Assembly: GCA_037447125.1 (NCBI GenBank)
Contig: JBBIHG010000102.1
Location: forward strand, 1 to 10,682
Length of the DNA stretch: 10,682 nt
Reading direction: 5' to 3'
Source: UBA2029 sp037447125
Lineage (GTDB): Bacteria; Chloroflexota; Anaerolineae; Aggregatilineales; Aggregatilineaceae
The notes under the pieces are model-generated. The model saw nothing but the letters and a program-made list of their open reading frames with translations, was not told the DNA's origin and did no database searches. A program made the translations under genes and the position numbers. Below are positions 1-6,150 of this stretch, one piece after another. Each line of letters starts with the position of its first letter. Within the stretch, counting starts at the first letter, position 1.

Positions 1-19
1 ATCCGCAATCAAGAGGGCC

Positions 20-742
20 ATGCTCTACCTGGTCGCAACACCGATCGGCAACCTGGGCGACATCACCCTGCGCGCGCTGGAAACGCTGCGCGCCGTTGAC
101 CTCGTCGCCAGCGAAGACACGCGCAAGACGGGGCTGCTGCTCAAGCATTTCGACATTCACAAGCCGCAGATCGCCTTCTTCGAGCACAACGAGGGGCGCG
201 CCGGCCCGCGCATCATCGAGGCGCTGCGCGCCGGGCAGTCGGTCGCCCTGGTGACCAGCGCCGGCACGCCCGGCATCTCCGACCCCGGCTTCACCCTGGT
301 GCGCGACGCGCTGGAGGCGGGCCTCCCCGTGACGATGATCCCCGGGGCGGCGGCGCTGATCATGGCTGTAGTGCTCTCTGGCCTGCCGGCGCACGCCTTC
401 ACCTTTCGCGGCTTTCCCCCGCGCAAGGGCGGCCCGCGCCGCCGCTTCCTGGCGGTAGATCAGGACTCGCCGCACACGCTCGTCTTCTACGAAAGCCCCT
501 ACCGGCTGGTCAGGTTCCTCGAAGACGCGCTGGCCGTCTATGGCGACCGCCCCGCCGCCGTCAGCAACGACCTGACCAAGCTGTTCGAGACGGTGCTGCG
601 CGGACGGCTGTCGGAGCTGATCGCGCTCCTCCGCCAGAGCGAGCCGCGCGGCGAATACACGGTCGTCATCGCCGGCAAGGGCGCGGACTCAGAGCAGGGG
701 CCGGGCGACGAAGAGGATGAAGATGAGGAAGGCAGGCGATGA
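20..742 (+). CDS. rsmI: 16S rRNA (cytidine(1402)-2'-O)-methyltransferase RsmI
   Basis: RsmI uses S-adenosylmethionine to methylate the ribose of C1402 in helix 44 of 16S rRNA, in the ribosomal P site, acting in the cytoplasm on the small subunit. The 240-residue product shows the tetrapyrrole-methylase fold signatures in order: ATPIGNLGDIT (6-16), ASEDTRKTGLLLKHF (30-44), FFEHNE (53-58), VTSAGTPGISDPG (78-90) and IPGAAALI (107-114), followed by FRGFPPRKG (129-137). It is shorter than E. coli RsmI (286 aa) because the C-terminal extension is lacking; it ends instead in an acidic tail (about residues 223-237). The start is chosen because the family begins almost directly at LYLVATPIGN; a purine-rich AAGAGGG lies at 11-17, unusually close to the ATG. 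The stop overlaps the next start as ATGA (739-742), which predicts translational coupling. Confidence 0.95.
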   Translation: MLYLVATPIGNLGDITLRALETLRAVDLVASEDTRKTGLLLKHFDIHKPQIAFFEHNEGRAGPRIIEALRAGQSVALVTSAGTPGISDPGFTLVRDALEAGLPVTMIPGAAALIMAVVLSGLPAHAFTFRGFPPRKGGPRRRFLAVDQDSPHTLVFYESPYRLVRFLEDALAVYGDRPAAVSNDLTKLFETVLRGRLSELIALLRQSEPRGEYTVVIAGKGADSEQGPGDEEDEDEEGRR

Positions 743-1583
743 ACGCCGACCGGCTCGCCCTGCCGCACGGCGATCTGCCCCTGCCCGCCTTCCTGCCGGA
801 CGCCACGCGCGGCGTCGTGCGCGCGGTAGACAGCGCCGACCTGGAGGGGGCGGGCGTGACGGCCCTGGTCATGAACACTTACCACCTCATGCAGCGCCCC
901 GGCTCCTCGACGATCAAGGCGCTGGGCGGATTGCACCGCATGGCCGCCTGGCCACGCCCGATCATGACCGACTCCGGCGGTTTCCAGATTTACTCGCTGA
1001 TCCGCCAGAACCCTAAGTACGGGCAGCTGACCGACAAGGGCGCGGTCTTCACCCCGGACGGCGGCGCGCGCAAGATCAACCTGACGCCGGAGAAGAGCAT
1101 CCAACTGCAGATGAGCTACGGCGCGGACATTCTCATCTGCCTGGACGACTGCACGCACGCCGCCGACCCGCTGGAGGAGCAGCGCCGCTCGGTGCGGCGC
1201 ACGGTGGCCTGGGCGCGCCGCGCCAAAGACGAGTACGCCCGCCTGGTCGCGCAGAAGGCGCTGGCGGATGGCGAGCGCCCGCTGCTCTTCGCCGTGATCC
1301 AGGGCGGCGGCAGCCCGGCGCTGCGCCGCGAGTGCGCCGAGCAACTGCTGAGCATTGGCTTCGACGGCTACGGCTACGGCGGCTGGCCGCTCGACACGGA
1401 CGGCAGCCTGCTGACTGACATGCTGGCCCTGACCCGCGAGCTGGTGCCGCCGCAGTTGCCCGTGCACGCGCTGGGCGTTGGCCATCCGGCCAACGTCGTC
1501 GCCTGCGCGCGCCTGGGCTACGCCCTGTTCGACAGCGCCATGCCCACCCGCGACGCGCGCAACGGGCGGCTCTACGCCTGGAC
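739..1583 (+). CDS. tgt: tRNA-guanine transglycosylase (Tgt) family protein, 3' end lost in assembly gap
   Basis: Canonical Tgt exchanges G34 of tRNA GUN anticodons for preQ1 or queuine. The 281 visible residues form the front of the TIM barrel. They hold MNTYHLMQRPG (45-55), TDSGGFQ (77-83, with the general-base Asp78), LDDCTH (135-140), VIQGG (186-190), FDGYGYGGWPLD (208-219), LGVGHP (245-250) and FDSAMPTRDARNG (264-276) with the predicted nucleophile Asp265. The C-terminal zinc-binding Cys/His site and roughly 100 residues are absent because sequence stops at the N block. The loop that is GGLAVG in canonical bacterial enzymes and contacts the base reads GGWPLD here, so this is a divergent subfamily and its base substrate should not be assumed to be preQ1. 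The gene starts within the rsmI stop (ATGA). Family membership is secure; exact substrate is not. Confidence 0.88.
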
Positions 1584-1683
1584 NNNNNNNNNNNNNNNNN
1601 NNNNNNNNNNNNNNNNNNNNNNNNNNNNNNNNNNNNNNNNNNNNNNNNNNNNNNNNNNNNNNNNNNNNNNNNNNNNNNNNNNN
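1584..1683. other. Assembly gap, 100 N
   Basis: Exactly 100 undetermined bases, the size commonly used for a gap of unknown length. The Tgt-like protein lacks about 100 C-terminal residues and the Rmt-like protein lacks about 50 N-terminal residues. If both genes are complete in the organism, the true gap should be near 450 nt or more rather than 100. The frame continuing open through the N block is uninformative, because N codons cannot be stops. Confidence 0.97.
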
Positions 1684-2301
1684 TACCCGCGCTGGCTGGC
1701 GACCTTGCAGGAAGCCGCCGCCCAGGGCGACCCGGCCCTGCGCAACGCCTGCCGTGCCGTCATGGCCCATCACGCCTCGACGCGCGAGCGCCTGCCTATC
1801 CTGGAGAGCTTCTTCGCCACGACGCTGGCGGGCATCGCGCCGGTAACGTCCGTGCTGGACGTGGCCTGCGGGCTGAACCCGCTGGCGATCCCCTGGATGC
1901 CGCTGGCCCCCGGCGCGCTGTATCTGGCCTGCGACATCTACGCCGACATGATGGACCTGATCGGCGCGTTCCTGCCGCTGGCGGGCGTGACCGGGCGCGC
2001 CTTCATCTGCGACGCCGTCGGCGAGCCGCCCGAAGAGCGGGCGCAGATCGCCTTCATTCTCAAGACGATCCCCTGCCTGGAACAGGTAGACAAGGCTGCC
2101 GGGCTACGCCTGCTCGACGCGGTGCGCGCCGACTACGCGCTTGTCTCCTTCCCGGCGCGCAGCCTGGGCGGGCGTGATAGGGGCATGGTCGCCCACTACG
2201 AGGCGCGGCTGGAGGCGTTGCTGGCCGAGCGGCGCTGGCCGGTGCAGCGCTTTGAGTTCAAGACCGAGCTGGCCTTCCTGGTGGACAGGCGCGGCGGCTG
2301 A
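1684..2301 (+). CDS. ArmA/Rmt-family 16S rRNA (guanine-1405-N7)-methyltransferase homologue, 5' end lost in gap
   Basis: The 205 residues after the gap match the aminoglycoside-resistance 16S rRNA methyltransferases (FmrO/ArmA/RmtB family) from the end of their N-terminal helical domain to the C terminus. Visible signatures (fragment numbering) are HHASTRERLPIL (29-40), the SAM-binding VLDVACGLNPLA (57-68), ACDIY (82-86), AFILKTIPCLE (123-133), VSFPARSLGGRDRGM (154-168) and the terminal TELAFLV (194-200). By memory RmtB has VLDIACGLNPLAL, a KLLPLLE segment and VSFPTRSLGGRGKGM at the same places. Characterised members methylate G1405 N7 in the A-site part of helix 44 and block 4,6-disubstituted deoxystreptamine aminoglycosides. 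About 50 N-terminal residues and the start codon are missing. Whether this homologue is active, confers resistance, or has a housekeeping role is unknown. Base composition resembles its neighbours, so there is no sign of recent transfer. Confidence 0.87.
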   Translation, partial: YPRWLATLQEAAAQGDPALRNACRAVMAHHASTRERLPILESFFATTLAGIAPVTSVLDVACGLNPLAIPWMPLAPGALYLACDIYADMMDLIGAFLPLAGVTGRAFICDAVGEPPEERAQIAFILKTIPCLEQVDKAAGLRLLDAVRADYALVSFPARSLGGRDRGMVAHYEARLEALLAERRWPVQRFEFKTELAFLVDRRGG

Positions 2302-2345
2302 GGGGGCCGCGCGGGCGGGTTCTACTTCTTCTGGGGCAAAGCATC

Positions 2346-2423
2346 ACCGCAGAGGCGCAGAGGACGCAGAGAAGGGCTACGAGGTTCTCTTGCTTTTCTC
2401 CGCGCTCTCTGCGTCTCTGCGGT
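2346..2423. repeat. Long imperfect inverted repeat between convergent genes
   Basis: Two arms of about 28 nt, beginning ACCGCAGAG at 2346 and ending CTCTGCGGT at 2423, are complementary with four mismatches and enclose a loop of about 20 nt. This lies in the 152-nt space between the plus-strand Rmt-like gene and the minus-strand LarA-like gene. There is no U-tract on either side, so it is not a textbook intrinsic terminator, but a stem this long between convergent genes could stop or protect both transcripts. The accgcagag/gacgcagag wording is familiar to me as a dispersed intergenic repeat in Chloroflexota and some other phyla. Confidence 0.75.
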
Positions 2424-2453
2424 TCAATCCCCTCGCCCCTGCCGCCCGAACGG

Positions 2454-3719
2454 TTACCCCGCCAGCACGGGCACGGTCGCGTTGGCCGCGGGCATGATCG
2501 CGGCGCGCGCGACCGGCCCCAGGGCGGACAGCGCCCGCGCGACCGCCTCGTCGAGCGACGCCGCGGGAGTCAGCAGGGCGCGCCGCACTTGCTCTGGCGG
2601 CAGGTCGCTCACCAGAATCACCTCGCGCAGGTGGATGGCATCGCGGGCGATCTGAAAGGCTTTGTGCGGCCCCAGGCGAAATTCTTCGCGGGCGAAGCGG
2701 TCGAGCACGGCCTGGTGCGAGGTCATGCCGGCCATCCACGCCTCATAAGCGGCGCTGCCGGTGCCCTCCGCGCAGGCCGCCACGAGGATGACCACGCCGC
2801 CGTCGCGTACCACCGGCGCGGCGTGGGCCAGCGCCTTCTGCGCCTGGTAGAGGTTGAGGTCTTTGGGATGGCCGCCCGGCGCGGCGATGGCCAGGTCGAA
2901 GGGGGCGGGGACGCGCACCTCGACCAGCGCGCGCACGAGGGGGATGCCGGCGCGCATCACCGCCAGCGGCTCACCGGCCAGCACGCGCGCCACCCGCTTG
3001 TCGCGGTTGAGCACGGCATTGACTGCCAGGTGCACCCCGGCCAGCCGTCCGATGTCCTCGACATCCTGGCGGGCGGGGTTGTCATCGTAGCAGCCCGCCA
3101 GCGCGCGCGGATCGCTCAGCAGACCGTGGTTGGCGCTGACCGTCGCCCGCCCGGCCAGGCCAATCGCCGCGCCTTTGACCCCGCCGGAGAAGCCCATGAA
3201 CTGGTGGGCCTCGATGTTGCCCACCACGAGGCGCAGGTCGGCGGCCAGGAACGCGCGGTTGATCCAGACCGGCGTGCCGCGCGGCGTCTCGCCGAGATAA
3301 GCCAGCGCCGCGTCGTCGTCGCAGTCGTGCGAGATCACCGGGTGGCGAGCCAGCAGATCGGGCGGCAACACCTGGGGGAACTCGTCCGGCGTCATCGGCG
3401 CGTGGGTGCCGTTGGCGATCAGCAGGGTGATCGCCTCCGGGCGCAGCCCCACTTCATCTTGCAGCCAGGCCAGCGTCGCGCGCAGCACCGCCTGGGGGAC
3501 CGGGCGCGTCTTGTCGCTGAGGGCCACCGCCGCCGTCCGCGCGCGGGCAAGAGCGTCCGCCTCCACTGCGCCGCGCAGATCGCGCAGGGCTGCCGCTGCC
3601 GCCGCAAGCAGGTCGGGCAGGGGATCGGCGTCGCGTGGGGCGAGCACGGTCACCGCCAGGCTGTCGGGCAGCGTCAGCGTCAGGTGCGTCTTGCCGTAGG
3701 GGAGGCGGTAGGTGGGCAT
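2454..3719 (-). CDS. larA: LarA-family nickel-pincer hydroxyacid racemase/epimerase
   Basis: LarA enzymes invert the C2 hydroxyl centre of lactate or related 2-hydroxyacids by hydride transfer to the nickel-pincer nucleotide cofactor. The 421-residue product is the usual family length (about 424). The key positions are all present: His106 in ANGTHAPMTPDE, His172 in GNIEAHQFMGFSGG, Lys182 in SGGVKG (covalent cofactor link) and His198 in SANHGLL. They correspond to His108, His174, Lys184 and His200 of the Lactiplantibacillus plantarum enzyme with a constant offset of two. I start at MPTYRLPYG (ATG at 3719); the frame stays open to 3773, but that adds only translation of a simple ttggt repeat. 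No good Shine-Dalgarno sequence is seen. It is the last gene of the minus-strand cluster, 206 nt after the UxaA-type large subunit. Its substrate may be lactate, a sugar acid or sulfolactate. The cofactor-making genes larB, larC and larE are not in the window. Confidence 0.88.
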   Translation of the reverse strand: MPTYRLPYGKTHLTLTLPDSLAVTVLAPRDADPLPDLLAAAAAALRDLRGAVEADALARARTAAVALSDKTRPVPQAVLRATLAWLQDEVGLRPEAITLLIANGTHAPMTPDEFPQVLPPDLLARHPVISHDCDDDAALAYLGETPRGTPVWINRAFLAADLRLVVGNIEAHQFMGFSGGVKGAAIGLAGRATVSANHGLLSDPRALAGCYDDNPARQDVEDIGRLAGVHLAVNAVLNRDKRVARVLAGEPLAVMRAGIPLVRALVEVRVPAPFDLAIAAPGGHPKDLNLYQAQKALAHAAPVVRDGGVVILVAACAEGTGSAAYEAWMAGMTSHQAVLDRFAREEFRLGPHKAFQIARDAIHLREVILVSDLPPEQVRRALLTPAASLDEAVARALSALGPVARAAIMPAANATVPVLAG

Positions 3720-3727
3720 GGGGAGTA

Positions 3728-3759
3728 GTGGTTGGTTATTGGTTGTTGGTTGTTGGTTA
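3728..3759. repeat. Short TTGGTTG-type low-complexity tandem repeat
   Basis: Four imperfect ttggtta/ttggttg units lie directly upstream of the LarA start. A related, more degenerate tract lies at 5448-5473, directly upstream of the UxaA-type small subunit. Both sit between a start codon and the preceding stop of the same minus-strand gene series. No function is evident. Confidence 0.6.
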
Positions 3760-3788
3760 CTTGACAATGTCACATTAGCGCGGGTTCC

Positions 3789-3886
3789 AACCCCTCCCTA
3801 AATCCCTCCCCGCAAGCAGGGAGGGACTTGAGTCTGCTCCCCCTTTCTCCGCTAGCGGGGAAAGGGGGCCGGGGGGGATAGGGGTC
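3789..3886. repeat. Nested-hairpin intergenic repeat, copy 1
   Basis: A C-rich left half and G-rich right half form an outer inverted repeat (aacccctccct... with ...gataggggtcaa) that encloses two perfect hairpins. Hairpin 1 pairs TCCCTCCC (3803-3810) with GGGAGGGA (3819-3826). Hairpin 2 pairs CCCCCTTTC (3839-3847) with GAAAGGGGG (3860-3868). The plus strand at 3857-3884 has four runs of four or more G with short loops, a G-quadruplex motif on the template strand of the operon. The layout is the same as at 6189-6301. It fills most of the 206-nt gap between the LarA gene and the UxaA-type large subunit; the rest of that gap holds nothing I recognise. Confidence 0.75.
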
Positions 3887-3925
3887 AATCAGGCCAAACC
3901 GCGCACCGATTTCCGCCCTGATGTA

Positions 3926-5101
3926 CTAGATGCTCACCCCGACGCGGTGAATGGCGAAACTGTTGTCGTCGCGCAGCACCTCAGACTTGGTCAGCCGCCC
4001 GCTGGTGACGGCGATCACCTCGTCGAGCACCATGCGCCCAGCCTGCTCCAGCGTGATCTCGCCGCGCAGCACACCGCTGACGTCCAGCTCGACCGTGTCC
4101 TGCATCAGTTGGAATGACTGCGCGTTGCCGGTCACCTTGATGGTGGGCATGATCGGGTGCGACGAAGTATGCCCGCCGCCCGTCGAGAAGACGAGCACCT
4201 GGCAGCCCGCCGCCGCCATGCTGCTGATCGACTCCGCGCCATGTCCGGGGCCGTACATGACGTACAGGCCGGGCGCATCGCTGGCCGGGCGCTCGGCAAT
4301 GTCCAGATAGCCGACCACAGGCGCGCTGCCGCCCTTCTTGACCGCACCCATGGACTTCTCCTCGATGGTCGTCAGCCCGCCGACCATATTATCGCCGGTC
4401 GGTTGCGAGCCGCGAATGTCCTCACCGCTGGCCAGGGCGCGCTGCTCCATATGATCCACGCCGGCCACGATTTGCGCGGCGATCTCGGGCGTGGCAGCAC
4501 GGCTGGTCAGCCATGTCTCGCAGCCCATCCACTCGGTGCACTCGGCCAGGATCGAGCGCCCGCCCGCGGCAATGATCAGGTCGGAGCAGATGCCGGTCGC
4601 CGGGTTGCTGGCCAGGCCGGAGGTCGTGTCGGACGTGCCGCACTCAGTGCCGAAGAGCAGCTTGTTCAGCGGGACGGCCTCGCGGCGCAGATCGCTCAGC
4701 TCGCGGGTGTAACTCGCCGCATAGCGCAGCGCCCTCTCCAGCGCGGCAATCATGCCGCCGTCGCCGCGAATGTTAACCGTGGCAACCGGCTTGCCAGTGG
4801 CCGACTGGATGTCGTGGGCGATGTCTTCGGCGGTCATGCCCTCCTCGCGGAAGTGATCCACGATGACCACCGCGCCGACGTTGGGATTCATGCCGGTGTT
4901 GGAGAGGAAGCGGCGCGTCATGCGCAGATCGGGGCGCACCTGGCAGCGGCCCAGCGGGTGAGTGATGGCCACCCCGCCGTGCACCAGCCCGGCGACCTTC
5001 TCAGCGACCTTGTTGGCGTAGACAGTGGCCGAAAGGAGCAGGACGTGATTGCGCGCCCCCACCGACCCATCCGCCCGGACGTATCCCATGAACTCGGTCA
5101 T
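3926..5101 (-). CDS. UxaA-family lyase, large subunit (altronate dehydratase / sulfolactate sulfo-lyase beta type)
   Basis: This is the catalytic large subunit of a split UxaA-type enzyme. Members remove water from sugar acids such as altronate, or sulfite from (R)-sulfolactate (SuyB). The 391-residue product has the family start FMGYVRADGSVGARNHVL (4-21), THPLGRCQ (47-54), VNIRGDGG (109-116), a cysteine-rich FGTECGTSDTTSG (150-162) and LAECTEWMGCE (185-195), then PTGDNMVGGLTTIEEKSMG (234-252), KKGGS (255-259), FSTGGGHTSSHP (305-316) and IKVTGN (321-326). Conserved cysteines may hold a metal or Fe-S centre. The small subunit gene ends 17 nt upstream (its stop at 5119), so the pair is surely co-translated. 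A GGGGGAG sits about 9 nt before the ATG. The sequence alone does not separate dehydratase from sulfo-lyase; the neighbours (isomerase, transaldolase, aldehyde dehydrogenase) make the sulfo-lyase reading attractive. Confidence 0.88.
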   Translation of the reverse strand: MTEFMGYVRADGSVGARNHVLLLSATVYANKVAEKVAGLVHGGVAITHPLGRCQVRPDLRMTRRFLSNTGMNPNVGAVVIVDHFREEGMTAEDIAHDIQSATGKPVATVNIRGDGGMIAALERALRYAASYTRELSDLRREAVPLNKLLFGTECGTSDTTSGLASNPATGICSDLIIAAGGRSILAECTEWMGCETWLTSRAATPEIAAQIVAGVDHMEQRALASGEDIRGSQPTGDNMVGGLTTIEEKSMGAVKKGGSAPVVGYLDIAERPASDAPGLYVMYGPGHGAESISSMAAAGCQVLVFSTGGGHTSSHPIMPTIKVTGNAQSFQLMQDTVELDVSGVLRGEITLEQAGRMVLDEVIAVTSGRLTKSEVLRDDNSFAIHRVGVSI

Positions 5102-5118
5102 GCTCGCTCGCTCCCCCG

Positions 5119-5424
5119 CTACCCCGCGGACCGGGCGGCCCTGTCGCCGCGCCCGCGATTGCTCTCGACGTTGTGAACGTGGACGTGATCGCCGGCCTGG
5201 ATATCGGCCAGCGCCGAGCCGATGCTCAGCCCGTACTTGGTCACCTGCGCCCCTTTAGGGATGTCGCGCAGGGCGATCTTGTGCCCATAGGGGATGTCGG
5301 CGCGGGCGACGACGGTCAGCTCGCGCTCGCGGCCCTCGGTGCCAACGGTCTCGCCCGCCCGGATTGGCTCGCCGACCGCCGTCCCGACGTTGTCTTCCTT
5401 CTCGACGACGAACACTTTCTTCAT
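5119..5424 (-). CDS. UxaA-family lyase, small subunit (SAF domain; SuyA-like or altronate dehydratase N-terminal type)
   Basis: A 101-residue SAF-domain protein that partners the large subunit encoded 17 nt downstream. Visible features are the opening MKKVFVVEKEDNVGTAV, ARADIPYGHKIALRDIPKG in the middle, YGLSIGSALADIQAGDHVHV, and the diagnostic HVHNVESNRGRGD near residue 90. In fused enzymes such as E. coli UxaA this domain precedes the large domain on one chain; here it is separate, as in SuyA/SuyB. The open frame extends upstream to 5640 but there overlaps the transaldolase gene and has no family similarity. The ATG at 5424 is preceded by AAGAGGAG (5435-5442) and starts where the SAF domain starts. 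Lyase family is clear; substrate is not. Confidence 0.9.
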   Translation of the reverse strand: MKKVFVVEKEDNVGTAVGEPIRAGETVGTEGRERELTVVARADIPYGHKIALRDIPKGAQVTKYGLSIGSALADIQAGDHVHVHNVESNRGRGDRAARSAG

Positions 5425-5434
5425 GCCCGGCTGG

Positions 5435-5442
5435 CTCCTCTT
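5435..5442 (-). promoter_or_regulatory. Shine-Dalgarno site of the SAF-domain subunit
   Basis: AAGAGGAG on the minus strand, 10 nt before the ATG at 5424. It decides this start over the in-frame upstream codons that overlap the transaldolase gene. Confidence 0.7.
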
Positions 5443-5447
5443 AATAG

Positions 5448-5473
5448 CTGGTTGTTGGTGATTGGCTGCTGGC
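5448..5473. repeat. Degenerate TTGGTTG-type repeat, second tract
   Basis: The tract ctggttgttggtgattggctgctggc resembles the repeat at 3728-3759. It lies between the transaldolase stop (5474) and the ribosome site of the SAF-domain gene. It is low complexity with no evident function. Confidence 0.45.
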
Positions 5474-6136
5474 TTACTCGTAAGGCGTCTGGTCCCAGAA
5501 GCTCTGGAAGCGGGCCAGCCCGACACCCGTGTACGGATGATCGAACGACTCCTGGAACACAGCGAATCCGGCAGTGACGATGTCCGCCCCGGCCACTGCC
5601 GCCTCGACGATCTGGCGCCCATTGCGCACCGCGGCGACAAGCACCTCGGTGCTGAAGTCGTAGTTGTCGCGGATGGCGACGATCTCCTCGATCATCGCGA
5701 CGATCTCCTCGCCGTTGGACTCCTTCCAGCCGATGAACGGCGAGACGTAGAAAGCGCCCATGCGCATGGCCTGCAGCGCCTGCGCCGCCGAGAAGACGAG
5801 CGTCAGGTTGCTGCGGATGCCCTGCGCCTTGAGCAGGGCGATGGCCTTGAAGCCCGCTTCGGTGGCGGGCAGCTTGATCACAAAGTTGGGGCTGAGCGCC
5901 GCCAGCGTGACCGCTTCGGCGACCATTGCCTCGGCCTGGGTGTGGTACGGGTTGACTTCGACGGAGACGGTCTTCTCGGTGCCGGCGAACAGCGCATCGA
6001 TCTCCTGGATCACGGCCAGGAACGGCTTGCCGGACGCCTGGACGTGGCGCGGGTTGGTCGTCACGCCGTCAATGTCCCACATGGTCAGCGCGTGCTCGAT
6101 CTCGCGGACGTGCGCGCTGTCGAGAAAGAACTTCAT
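5474..6136 (-). CDS. Transaldolase-family protein of the FSA/TalC type, phosphate-site residues replaced
   Basis: A class I (Schiff-base) aldolase or transaldolase of 220 residues, the size of E. coli fructose-6-phosphate aldolase. Motifs in order are FFLDSA (3-8), GVTTNPR (24-30), FVIKLPAT (85-92) with the Schiff-base Lys88, LTLVFSAAQA (111-120), FYVSPFIGW (129-137) and ADIVTAGF (184-191). Lys88 corresponds to Lys85 of FSA. At the same offset, the FSA phosphate contacts Arg134 and Ser166 are Trp137 and Ala169, so a phosphorylated acceptor is unlikely. A non-phosphorylated ketose, such as 6-deoxy-6-sulfofructose or a 6-deoxyketohexose, would fit better. The start at 6136 matches the family N terminus and follows AAGGAG (6143-6148) by 6 nt; the open frame to 6331 only reads through an intergenic repeat. 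It lies between the aldehyde dehydrogenase and the UxaA-type lyase, consistent with making an aldehyde for the former. Confidence 0.9.
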   Translation of the reverse strand: MKFFLDSAHVREIEHALTMWDIDGVTTNPRHVQASGKPFLAVIQEIDALFAGTEKTVSVEVNPYHTQAEAMVAEAVTLAALSPNFVIKLPATEAGFKAIALLKAQGIRSNLTLVFSAAQALQAMRMGAFYVSPFIGWKESNGEEIVAMIEEIVAIRDNYDFSTEVLVAAVRNGRQIVEAAVAGADIVTAGFAVFQESFDHPYTGVGLARFQSFWDQTPYE

Positions 6137-6142
6137 GGCCTG

Positions 6143-6148
6143 CTCCTT
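6143..6148 (-). promoter_or_regulatory. Shine-Dalgarno site of the transaldolase gene
   Basis: AAGGAG on the minus strand, 6 nt before the ATG at 6136. It fixes the start against the long upstream open frame, which runs through the repeat element. Confidence 0.75.
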
Positions 6149-6150
6149 CG

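Noticed and set aside
538..1773. A 411-codon minus-strand frame over rsmI, tgt and the gap.
   Set aside because: Its length depends on the N block, its composition is a shadow of the opposite genes, and it ends within a serine/proline low-complexity stretch.
2589..3728. A 379-codon plus-strand frame opposite the LarA gene.
   Set aside because: It is a shadow of LarA, which keeps all its catalytic residues; the antisense product is His/Gln/Arg/Gly-rich without domains.
3720..3773. Upstream in-frame ATG extending the LarA-like protein by 18 residues.
   Set aside because: The added residues only translate the ttggt repeat (Asn/Gln/Thr/Pro), and LarA family alignment begins at MPTYRL.
3789..3886. 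CRISPR-like or intrinsic terminator reading of the C/G-rich hairpins.
   Set aside because: There are no regularly spaced direct repeats, hence no CRISPR array, and no U-tract follows either hairpin, so a simple intrinsic terminator is not supported.
5425..5640. Upstream extension of the SAF-domain subunit into the transaldolase gene.
   Set aside because: There is no similarity in the extension and a good ribosome site precedes the ATG at 5424.
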